In this document: positions 24,901-30,184 of the stretch, in pieces
Layout: each line of letters begins with the position of its first letter
Numbering within the stretch: position 1 is the first letter of the stretch
Notes under the pieces: generated by a model
Seen by the model: the letters and a program-made list of their open reading frames with translations, nothing else
Told to the model about the DNA's origin: nothing
Databases searched by the model: none
Made by a program: the position numbers and the translations under genes
Assembly: GCA_946616365.1 (NCBI GenBank)
Contig: CAMOIX010000029.1
Span: forward strand, 1-30,184
Reading direction: 5' to 3'
Source of the DNA: AC2028 sp002373595
GTDB lineage: Bacteria; Bacillota; Clostridia; Lachnospirales; Lachnospiraceae
DNA: 30,184 nucleotides

Positions 24901-25558
24901 CCTTCTGCTTAAGGTACTCTCTGGCCTTCTCGGACTGTCTCTCAAGAGGCCCGATCTGTCTTTCGAGTTCGCTTAATATGTCATTTACTCTGACGAGATT
25001 TGCTTTCTCGTTTTCAAGTTTCTTGATGGCAGCGGCCTTACGACGCTTGAATTTAACGATTCCGGCAGCCTCATCAAAAAGTTCTCTTCTCTCATCGGGA
25101 CGGCCGCTCAGGATCCTGTCTATCTGGCCCTGCCCTATGATGGAATATCCTTCCTTACCGATACCGGTATCATAGAAAAGCTCATTGACATCCTTCAGTC
25201 TGCATGCCGATCCGTTAAGGAGATACTCACTCTCACCGGAGCGGTACAGTCTTCTCGCTACAGTTACCTCATCATATGAAACCGGAAGCTGATGATCGGA
25301 ATTGTCCAATGTGATCGCAACATAAGCGTAATTAAGAGGCTTTCTGAGCTCGGTACCTGCAAAGATGACATCCTGCATGCTGCCGCCACGGAGCTGCTTA
25401 ACGCTCTGTTCACCGAGAACCCATCTGACTGCATCGGCAACGTTACTCTTTCCCGATCCGTTAGGTCCTACGATTCCCGTTATTCCGTTGTGAAACTGGA
25501 ATACGATCTTATTAGCGAATGATTTAAAGCCCTGAATCTCAATACTCTTTAAGAACAT
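21998..25558 (-). CDS. smc: Chromosome segregation protein SMC
   Basis: Condensin ATPase that organises and separates chromosomes with ScpA/ScpB; 1186 aa, normal length. The N-terminal head has Walker A GPNGSGKS (31-38). Long coiled coils (about 165-500 and 680-1010) flank the hinge (about 510-660, GYGQSVKKVMERK... to NATKLARKYNYTLRIVTLEG). The C-terminal head has the signature LSGGEKALSAIALL and Walker B FALLDEIEAALDD. The start overlaps the rnc 3' end by 20 nt; AAGG and GAGG elements precede the ATG. The opposite strand carries long open frames due only to coiled-coil codon composition. Confidence 0.99.
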   Translation of the reverse strand: MFLKSIEIQGFKSFANKIVFQFHNGITGIVGPNGSGKSNVADAVRWVLGEQSVKQLRGGSMQDVIFAGTELRKPLNYAYVAITLDNSDHQLPVSYDEVTVARRLYRSGESEYLLNGSACRLKDVNELFYDTGIGKEGYSIIGQGQIDRILSGRPDERRELFDEAAGIVKFKRRKAAAIKKLENEKANLVRVNDILSELERQIGPLERQSEKAREYLKQKEALKTLDVNAFLLEHNRLKTAVEDLESKLSVATAQHDEAKAKFEGVRDEYDRVQTEIEELEKQVEEARSALGEADITRAKLENQIEILREQIRSAGESEIHFADRKKALENQIAKHLEEREQISKGKDGEEEQANKIEQEANDRQKALDDVQAVISELNEKIETGKKRIIEELNNRAAIKAKISRFDSMNEQYEIRRAELNSRLLRVKSDEEAREDTIKSFETAFEKASEKLTAKQNEEKETEEKVASFREELTSKDEQLRKMQEQYHQENSRLQALNDIAEQYEGYGQSVKKVMERKKDVKGIVGTIADIIKVDKKYETAIENALGGNVQNIVTKDEDTAKKLIAYLKEGKLGRATFLPMDAVKAPEPIKAQNALKEPGVLGLAHELVDTDKSYETIIEYLLGRFLVVDDVDNATKLARKYNYTLRIVTLEGELLMPGGSISGGSFKHNANFLGKSREITDLKKSVEKLAADIEKIRKEIDEARDNRNKLRADLERIKMEVQNLQIDQNTARVNLQAARERMEEESENAQSLQSEQMDIENNLREASAGKAEGEAALKESEKIEEDTQNEINELSATLEEKQKEESEALARVSEWEIEVQKMRQARSFQQANLNRIDDELAEEQGELEQIEETLKSNQEAVVEKNEQIEEIQKTIAASFDDQSAKEQLLKDSVSKKEELSKKQKSFFEDREKLSDEMNALDKEVYRLTTQKERSEEAIAAQINYMWEEYEITLSDAAAIRDESMTDLTVMKRDIAEIKDKIKKLGDVNVNAIEEYKEVSERYETMKTQHDDLIEAAETLEKLIAELDESMRKQFTEKFAEINREYDKVFKELFGGGKGTLEIQPDEDILEAGILISAQPPGKKLQNMMQLSGGEKALSAIALLFAIQNLKPSPFALLDEIEAALDDSNVGRFAKYLHKLTKNTQFIVITHRRGTMEQVDRLYGITMQEKGVSALVSVNLIENELDN

Positions 25559-26255
25559 AACCTCTATCCTTCAATGCAAGAAGCGCTTTATACGCCGCAT
25601 CCTGTTCGGACGCCTTCTTGCTCTTCCCTCTCCCTTCGGCAAACTTTTCGTCGTCTATATACACCTCGGTGATAAAGAGTTTCTCTCTTCCTTCACCCGC
25701 TTCGCTTACCAGTTCGTATCTCGGAGTGGAGCCTCCGTCCCTTCCCTGTGTAAATTCCTGAAGCGTTGATTTGCTGTCAAAGAAAAGCTTCTTGTTGTCA
25801 AAGTCGTTAAGTATACGGCTGTTTATGAATGCTCTTGCAGGCTCCATGCCGCCGTCCAGATATATCGCTCCGATCACTGCTTCACATACATCGGAGATGA
25901 TACTGTCATTGTCGCGTCCGCCGCACTTCTCCTCGCCGCGACCAAGTCTGATATACTCCTGCAGATCAAACTCTCTGGCACACATGGCAAGCGTCGGCTC
26001 ACATACCGCTGATGCCCTTATCTTGGACAGTTTACCCTCCGGGAGATCTTCATATCTCGCAAACAGAAAATCCGAGCTCACAAGTTCCAGGACTGCGTCA
26101 CCGAGAAACTCAAGTCTCTCATAGTCTCCGCAATCTCCTATTTTCATCTCATTCTTGAACGAACTGTGTGTGAGTGCTCTGATCAGAAGATCTTCATTGC
26201 CGAAAGTATACCCGATGATCTTTTGCAATTCCTTATGATCTCTTGAAACGGACAA
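25539..26255 (-). CDS. rnc: Ribonuclease III
   Basis: Double-strand-specific endoribonuclease for rRNA and mRNA processing; 238 aa. The catalytic domain has the signature ERLEFLGDAVLEL (from residue 46) and the second metal site in DVCEAVIGAIYLDGG. The C-terminal double-stranded-RNA-binding domain (about 160-232) ends with the GKSKKASEQDAAYKALLAL helix. The start codon is TTG with GAGGTG at 7 nt; an in-frame stop directly upstream rules out a longer form and the next Met is residue 37. It overlaps smc by 20 nt. A terminator-like hairpin separates it from acpP. Confidence 0.97.
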   Translation of the reverse strand: MSVSRDHKELQKIIGYTFGNEDLLIRALTHSSFKNEMKIGDCGDYERLEFLGDAVLELVSSDFLFARYEDLPEGKLSKIRASAVCEPTLAMCAREFDLQEYIRLGRGEEKCGGRDNDSIISDVCEAVIGAIYLDGGMEPARAFINSRILNDFDNKKLFFDSKSTLQEFTQGRDGGSTPRYELVSEAGEGREKLFITEVYIDDEKFAEGRGKSKKASEQDAAYKALLALKDRGYVLKEY

Positions 26256-26267
26256 TGCTTAGCACCT

Positions 26268-26298
26268 CAAAAACGAAAATCCCCGGCTAACGGCCGGG
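26268..26298 (-). terminator. Terminator-like hairpin after acpP
   Basis: CCCGGC-5 nt-GCCGGG followed on the minus strand by GATTTTCGTTTTT. The stem is 6 bp and the T-run starts 2 nt later. rnc begins 13 nt after this region and has no separate promoter that I can see, so it is probably leaky. Confidence 0.65.
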
Positions 26299-26321
26299 AA
26301 TTCTCATATGCCGTAAAATAA

Positions 26322-26561
26322 TCAGTTCTTAGCTGCAAGAGCAGTCTTGATCATCTCTACCGCCTGGCCGACAGTGGTGATGCCTTCTGCTGCATCATCG
26401 GGAACCTTGATATCAAAAGCATCCTCAAGTCCCATGATGATCTGGTATATATCAAGTGAGTCAGCACTGAGATCGTCAATGAAATTGGTCTCCGGTGTGA
26501 TCTCTTCGGGATCTACGTTAAGTACGTCTGCGATAATCTCTTTTAATTTTTCAAGTTCCAT
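26322..26561 (-). CDS. acpP: Acyl carrier protein
   Basis: A 79-aa acidic four-helix protein carrying growing fatty acyl chains on 4'-phosphopantetheine. The attachment serine is S35 in ADSLD; helix III reads FDIKVPDDAAEGITTVGQAVEMI. At the recognition helix, the usual DSLDTVEL is DSLDIYQI, so the position of E. coli Glu41 is Gln here. AAAGGAG at 7 nt supports the start. The ATG is 2 nt after the plsX stop. plsX-acpP pairing is usual for fatty-acid/phospholipid synthesis clusters. Confidence 0.96.
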   Translation of the reverse strand: MELEKLKEIIADVLNVDPEEITPETNFIDDLSADSLDIYQIIMGLEDAFDIKVPDDAAEGITTVGQAVEMIKTALAAKN

Positions 26562-26563
26562 GA

Positions 26564-27583
26564 TCAGTCTCCTTTGTCTTCCTGAGCTATCTGTTCTTTT
26601 ATCTTTTCAAGGATCTTTTGCTCCTTGAACTGTATGCACTGTAGTATCGAATTGCGAATCGGCGTGCTGTTGCTGCTTCCGTGAGTCTTGACGACCAGAC
26701 CGTTAAGCCCGAGGAGCGGCGCTCCGCCGTAATCATCCGTATCAAATCTCTTGACTGTCTTCTTTAAAGCGGGCTTGGCAAGAAGTGCTCCTATCTTGGA
26801 CTTTGGAGTGGACATGAGGCCCTCTTTGATGACCTTCATCAGTGCTCCGCCTACACCTTCGTACATCTTGAGTATGACATTTCCTACGAAAGCCTCACTC
26901 ACGATGACATCCGCAACTCCGTAGGGAATATCCCTTGCCTCGACACTTCCGATGAAGTTGATCTCGGGAGTAGCCTTGAGAAGCGGGAATGTCTCCTTTA
27001 CAAGGGCATTTCCTTTCTCCTCCTCCGCGCCGATATTGACGATACCGACTCTGGGATTCTTAACGCCCATAACGGATTCCATATATATCGAGCCCATCTT
27101 TGCAAACTGCACGAGCTGGCTCGGTCTCGCATCTACATTGGCTCCGCAGTCAAGGAGAAGGCTTACACCGGGCACAGTCGGAATAAGCGGTGCAAGAGGC
27201 GGTCTCTCGACTCCTCTGATCCTGCCCACTATGACCTGACCTCCCACGAGGAAAGCTCCGGTGGATCCGGCCGTAACCAACGCGTCGCAGGTACCTTCTT
27301 TTACAAGGTACATACACTTGACCAGAGAAGAGTCTTTCTTTCTCCTGACGGCCATTACAGGCGGCTCTGCAGTTTCGATCACCTCCGATGCATGGACGAT
27401 CTCAAGGCGCGATGTGTCATACTTGTACTTTGTGAGTTCCTCTCGTACGAGGTCCTCTTTGCCGACAAGGTAAATATATACCCTCTCATCAGCGTTCAAA
27501 GCTTCGACGGCACCCTTTACGATCTCGACGGGGGCATTGTCCCCACCCATAGCGTCTACGGCTACTTTTACATAGTTTTCCAT
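26564..27583 (-). CDS. plsX: Phosphate acyltransferase PlsX
   Basis: Converts acyl-ACP to acyl-phosphate, first step of phospholipid synthesis through PlsY; peripheral membrane enzyme, 339 aa from the chosen start. VAVDAMGGDNAP at the N-terminus is diagnostic, with VTAGSTGAFLVGG, LLLDCGANVDARP, NIGAEEEKGN and DVIVSEAFVGNVILK. The ATG at 27583 fits family N-termini (an upstream ATG at 27607 adds eight unconserved residues). No usable ribosome site precedes it, and a promoter predicts transcription starting 3-4 nt before it. Followed by acpP 2 nt later. Confidence 0.96.
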   Translation of the reverse strand: MENYVKVAVDAMGGDNAPVEIVKGAVEALNADERVYIYLVGKEDLVREELTKYKYDTSRLEIVHASEVIETAEPPVMAVRRKKDSSLVKCMYLVKEGTCDALVTAGSTGAFLVGGQVIVGRIRGVERPPLAPLIPTVPGVSLLLDCGANVDARPSQLVQFAKMGSIYMESVMGVKNPRVGIVNIGAEEEKGNALVKETFPLLKATPEINFIGSVEARDIPYGVADVIVSEAFVGNVILKMYEGVGGALMKVIKEGLMSTPKSKIGALLAKPALKKTVKRFDTDDYGGAPLLGLNGLVVKTHGSSNSTPIRNSILQCIQFKEQKILEKIKEQIAQEDKGD

Positions 27584-27592
27584 ACCTATAAA

Positions 27593-27621
27593 ACTATACA
27601 AGAGCATAAGGTAAAAATCAA
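27593..27621 (-). promoter_or_regulatory. Promoter of plsX-acpP
   Basis: Minus-strand TTGATT, 17 nt, TATAGT. The predicted transcription start near 27586 is only 3-4 nt from the plsX ATG. No FapR-type palindrome was seen. Confidence 0.55.
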
Positions 27622-27633
27622 CCCGATTTACTC

Positions 27634-27671
27634 AAAAAAACACGCATTATTTACAGATTTTATGCGTGTTT
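27634..27671 (-). terminator. Second stem-loop downstream of rpmF
   Basis: AAACACGCAT - 14-nt loop - ATGCGTGTTT, followed on the minus strand by more T residues. Together with the hairpin at 27692-27720 it makes a tandem terminator isolating plsX from rpmF. Confidence 0.65.
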
Positions 27672-27691
27672 GAGACATTTTTCGAGACACG

Positions 27692-27720
27692 AAAAAAAGG
27701 CGGCAACAAGTGCCGCCTTT
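27692..27720 (-). terminator. Terminator of rpmF
   Basis: AAAGGCGGCA - 5-nt loop - TGCCGCCTTT with a run of T on the minus strand, 16 nt after the rpmF stop. Confidence 0.9.
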
Positions 27721-27736
27721 AGGCTCTGAAAAATAA

Positions 27737-27919
27737 TTAATCCTCAGTGCTGATGATCTGCTTTTTGTTGTAAGATCCGCAGTTCTTGCAAACTCTGTGA
27801 GGCATCATAAGTTCTCCGCACTTGCTGCACTTAACAAGAGCAGGTGCGCTCATCTTCCAGTTTGCTCTTCTCTGATCTCTTCTTCCCTTGGAAGATTTAT
27901 TCTTAGGACAGATCGACAT
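27737..27919 (-). CDS. rpmF: 50S ribosomal protein L32 (zinc-binding form)
   Basis: A 60-aa basic protein of the large subunit. SSKGRRDQRRANWKM is the family core. The C-terminal zinc ribbon is intact (C31, C34, C44, C47; CSKCGEL...CKNCG), so this is the Cys-plus form rather than the Zn-independent paralogue. The start chosen has AAGGAGG at 8 nt; the in-frame ATG three codons earlier overlaps that site. It has its own strong promoter and a tandem terminator, but precedes plsX as in many bacteria. The usual YceD/DUF177 neighbour upstream is absent; a LysM protein gene is there instead. Confidence 0.97.
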   Translation of the reverse strand: MSICPKNKSSKGRRDQRRANWKMSAPALVKCSKCGELMMPHRVCKNCGSYNKKQIISTED

Positions 27920-27996
27920 AGTAAACACCTCCTTATGCCGGTAAATTCTTCATAAATCGCATCTTTTGTGCATCCCAAACCGTGACGCACTCGACT

Positions 27997-28025
27997 ATTA
28001 TATATATCTGCGATATAAAAGTCAA
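27997..28025 (-). promoter_or_regulatory. Promoter of rpmF
   Basis: Minus-strand TTGACT, 17 nt, perfect TATAAT. The leader is about 70 nt. Confidence 0.88.
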
Positions 28026-28069
28026 GCAATTTATTCTTTATTTTCAGATCTTTTTTCCAAAGCCGGGGA

Positions 28070-30010
28070 TCAGTATACCAGCGTCATTCCCGCTACGATC
28101 CTGTCGACATTCTTGATGCCGTTCTTTGCTGCGAGTTCGTACATATTAACACCAAGCCTTGCAGCTATTCCGGAGAGCGTATCTCCGCTCCGGATGGTAT
28201 AGGTTCCGTTTCCGCCAAGCGTGGATCCTGCAGTCTTGCCTCCCTTGAGGTAGCAAAGAGCGAATGCATATCCTGCGCAATTGAGCTTAAATGTGGCAGT
28301 ATTCGGATTGTTGTCGGTATCGCGGTAAATAACGGGCTTTCCGTCGGGCTGAAGGACAATTATTGCGAAGTTTCCGCCGAGCTTCTGAAGCTCTCCGGGG
28401 ATACCGAGAGTGAGACTTCCGGTCTTCTTGTCGATATAGAGCTTATCCTTGTCGAGCATATTGTAGGTTGCGAAGACCTCATAGTTCTTTCCGAGGATAT
28501 TGTCTACAGCATAATTGATGGATGCCCAGGCCTTAGGACCCTGAGGCGCACTTTCCACTTTGACATTCAGATCCATAGTCTTGGATCCGCTGGGAGTAAA
28601 TCCGGTGCTAAGTGACGATGCAACCTCTCCCTTGGCTATCTCCTCGGGATCAGGCGCTGAAGAACCCGAATCGCTTGATGAAGAAGCTGCAGGCTCAGGA
28701 GTGGTCACGGGCGTGCCGGCCTTCTTGATGATAGTGTACTCAGAGAACTGATCCGAGCTGAATGTAAGCTTACCTGTAGTCGAATTGTATACTGCATTAA
28801 GCTCCTGACGCTGACCGCCATGATTTCTAACTATACTGTAGGTCTCGCCTGCAGCAAGATCCGATGCCGGAACGGAAAGTGAGATATCAACGGGGCTTCC
28901 AAGCTGGCTCTCATTCGTTGCCCAATAGTTATTGGCATTAGCCGCATAAGAAGCTGTTCCTCCCTTACTGATGATATTTGCCATGGTAATGTTGACATTG
29001 GCAACGGAGGATATAAAGGCATCCGAATCATTGCCCATAGCCTGTGCCAGAGTATTGTCATCCGGCATATTATTAAGATCACTTACATTCATTGCAAGCG
29101 TACCGTGATCAACACCTCCGTTTCCGGTAACGGCAGCACCGGTTACAGTATTCGAGGTAACAGCAGCCTGATTATCTTTGCGAACAAATGCACCGCTCAG
29201 ATGAAGGAGCCCCGCCATGGTAACTTCATATGTACAGGGATCATTCTGCGGAATTAAAGTATAATTGTTTATGCTAGCGCTTTTGAGCTGATATCCGGGC
29301 TTCGGAATAAATTGAAAAGTAACAACATCCCCTTGTCTTGCTTCCAAATACCATGAAAGAATTTCTCCGCCGCCCCCTATATCCTGGCTGACATTTAATG
29401 TTCCATCATTTCTCGAATATCGATGTGTTATTCGTCCCGGACGATCATCTACTTCCGGCATCGGATAGTTATTGTCATTATACTGAAATATTGTCGAACC
29501 GTTTCTTACTATCTTAACAATTTCAATAGTTCCCGTTCGGGGATCGACATAGTTATCAGCATCCATCTCCTGCTGATCGTATCCCCACAAGATATTAGTA
29601 TATGAGTTATCAACAGTTATATTTACTTCAATAGTTAAAGCGGCTGTTGCTCCGGTTAATGAAACTCCGGAAGTAACATATTTTCCATCAGTCAAAGTCA
29701 TCGCACTTCCGTTAAGACTTGCACTGTTAACTATGCATCCGGGAGCTGCTTCAACTGTTATTGTAAATGAATCACTCGAGTTTACGGTAACAGTTCCTGA
29801 CCCCGGATTCCAATGCCATGTTTGATCATCGGAAATTGCCATCCTAACATCACCTATAAGATCTGCGCCCGTTCCTGAAGCATTAATGGTGACAACAGTA
29901 TTGTTTCCATCCGCTCTGGCACTTATAGGATCATACGAAAGTGCGCATCCGAGAACGAGTACGAGCGACAAGAGTATCGCTATCCCTTTTCTCATTATCA
30001 TCTTTTTCAT
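28070..30010 (-). CDS. Secreted LysM-domain surface protein
   Basis: A 646-aa exported protein. The signal peptide is KKMIMRKGIAILLSLVLVLG.. ending near residue 33 (ISARADG). Two beta-rich repeats resembling bacterial InlB/Listeria-type repeats follow (around FTITVEAAPGCIVNSASLNG and VVTFQFIPKPGYQLKSASIN). A middle region has SxDQFSEYTIIKK, a Ser/Pro linker (about 430-455, ASSSSDSGSSAPDPEE) and another beta-rich domain. A single LysM (YTIRSGDTLSGIAARLG to VAGMTLVY, about residues 604-646) ends the protein and should bind peptidoglycan N-acetylglucosamine. No catalytic motif was recognised, so an adhesin or wall-structure role is inference. GGAGGG at 7 nt fixes the start; a TTG upstream lies in that site. 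No clear terminator follows. Confidence 0.88.
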   Translation of the reverse strand: MKKMIMRKGIAILLSLVLVLGCALSYDPISARADGNNTVVTINASGTGADLIGDVRMAISDDQTWHWNPGSGTVTVNSSDSFTITVEAAPGCIVNSASLNGSAMTLTDGKYVTSGVSLTGATAALTIEVNITVDNSYTNILWGYDQQEMDADNYVDPRTGTIEIVKIVRNGSTIFQYNDNNYPMPEVDDRPGRITHRYSRNDGTLNVSQDIGGGGEILSWYLEARQGDVVTFQFIPKPGYQLKSASINNYTLIPQNDPCTYEVTMAGLLHLSGAFVRKDNQAAVTSNTVTGAAVTGNGGVDHGTLAMNVSDLNNMPDDNTLAQAMGNDSDAFISSVANVNITMANIISKGGTASYAANANNYWATNESQLGSPVDISLSVPASDLAAGETYSIVRNHGGQRQELNAVYNSTTGKLTFSSDQFSEYTIIKKAGTPVTTPEPAASSSSDSGSSAPDPEEIAKGEVASSLSTGFTPSGSKTMDLNVKVESAPQGPKAWASINYAVDNILGKNYEVFATYNMLDKDKLYIDKKTGSLTLGIPGELQKLGGNFAIIVLQPDGKPVIYRDTDNNPNTATFKLNCAGYAFALCYLKGGKTAGSTLGGNGTYTIRSGDTLSGIAARLGVNMYELAAKNGIKNVDRIVAGMTLVY

Positions 30011-30050
30011 AATTCTGCCCTCCAAAACCAGCTACAAAAAAACATACTAC

Positions 30051-30065
30051 TGTTATTTTATAACA
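30051..30065. promoter_or_regulatory. Palindrome over the LysM-gene -10 region
   Basis: TGTTAT-TTT-ATAACA has perfect 6-bp arms and overlaps the predicted -10, so it could be an operator. The regulator is unknown, and AT-rich DNA makes chance possible. Confidence 0.35.
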
Positions 30066-30084
30066 ACTTATTTGAAAAACGCAA
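30057..30084 (-). promoter_or_regulatory. Candidate promoter of the LysM protein gene
   Basis: Minus-strand TTGCGT, 16 nt, TATAAA (or 18 nt, TAAAAT). Weak match, correctly placed about 40 nt before the ATG. The remaining 100 bases to the window's right end hold no gene that I can support. Confidence 0.4.
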
Positions 30085-30184
30085 GTACCATACTTACTGT
30101 CTTGTGATCCTGATCCGTGTAGGGAAAATACGGGAGTTTGACAGTTTACCCTCGTTTTTGAAACTATATCGCACCCCCTGAGTC

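Noticed and set aside
28030..28069. Possible terminator of the LysM gene
   Set aside because: Only a 4-bp GATC pairing with A-rich loop; too weak to call.
30100..30184. Possible gene tail or promoter at the right edge
   Set aside because: A short open frame exists on the minus strand but has no protein-like composition, and the plus-strand TTGACA has no -10 at a proper distance.
1..30184. CRISPR arrays, tRNA genes, insertion sequences, prophage genes, riboswitches or T-boxes
   Set aside because: No regularly spaced repeats, cloverleaf ends, transposase motifs or long structured 5' leaders of the known kinds were seen by eye.

Overview
The window looks like a chromosomal housekeeping segment of a low-to-mid-GC Gram-positive anaerobe, most likely a Lachnospiraceae (Clostridia) close to rumen or gut genera. 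I base this on protein style and gene order (rex / coiled-coil ORF / alr; rpmF / plsX / acpP / rnc / smc / ftsY / ilvA; ylxM / ffh; gap / pgk / tpiA), on strong GGAGG ribosome sites and on sigma-A promoters with 17-nt spacers. No tRNA, rRNA, CRISPR array, insertion sequence or prophage gene was seen. No gene-free stretch exceeds 300 bases.

Left part (1-9.2 kb). The first 20 codons of yebC lie at the left edge. Then come a minus-strand rex - coiled-coil ORF - alr operon behind a perfect consensus promoter, a divergent plus-strand pair (DUF6056-like membrane protein and ABC-F ATPase), and a minus-strand run gntR - icd - CPCC protein - exported small protein. The last two genes overlap. The exported protein has a C-terminal domain resembling BECR-type toxin domains, which makes this pair the least understood unit here. 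rpsT follows, divergent from gntR, with a UUG start.

Middle (9.2-17.8 kb), all minus strand: NAD-epimerase - PPOX-like - Nudix - membrane-anchored ORF - D,D-carboxypeptidase, then the glycolytic block gap - pgk - tpiA, then an acyltransferase-3 membrane protein. The glycolytic block has a terminator between gap and pgk and an elaborate RNA structure between pgk and tpiA (a 17-bp near-perfect stem containing the pgk stop codon, plus two more hairpins). This suggests post-transcriptional partition of the operon.

Right part (17.8-30.2 kb). ylxM-ffh runs on the plus strand and converges on the minus-strand cluster rpmF - plsX - acpP - rnc - smc - ftsY - ilvA. This cluster joins translation, fatty-acid/phospholipid synthesis, chromosome condensation and SRP targeting; both SRP GTPases (Ffh, FtsY) are within 3 kb. 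A large secreted LysM protein closes the window.

The most useful new observations are the pgk-tpiA RNA structure, the CPCC/BECR-like pair, Rex-like operators at rex and gap, a palindromic GntR operator over the gntR promoter, and a plsX promoter placed so that its mRNA would be almost leaderless. These are readings of sequence only; no alignment, folding or database search was run.
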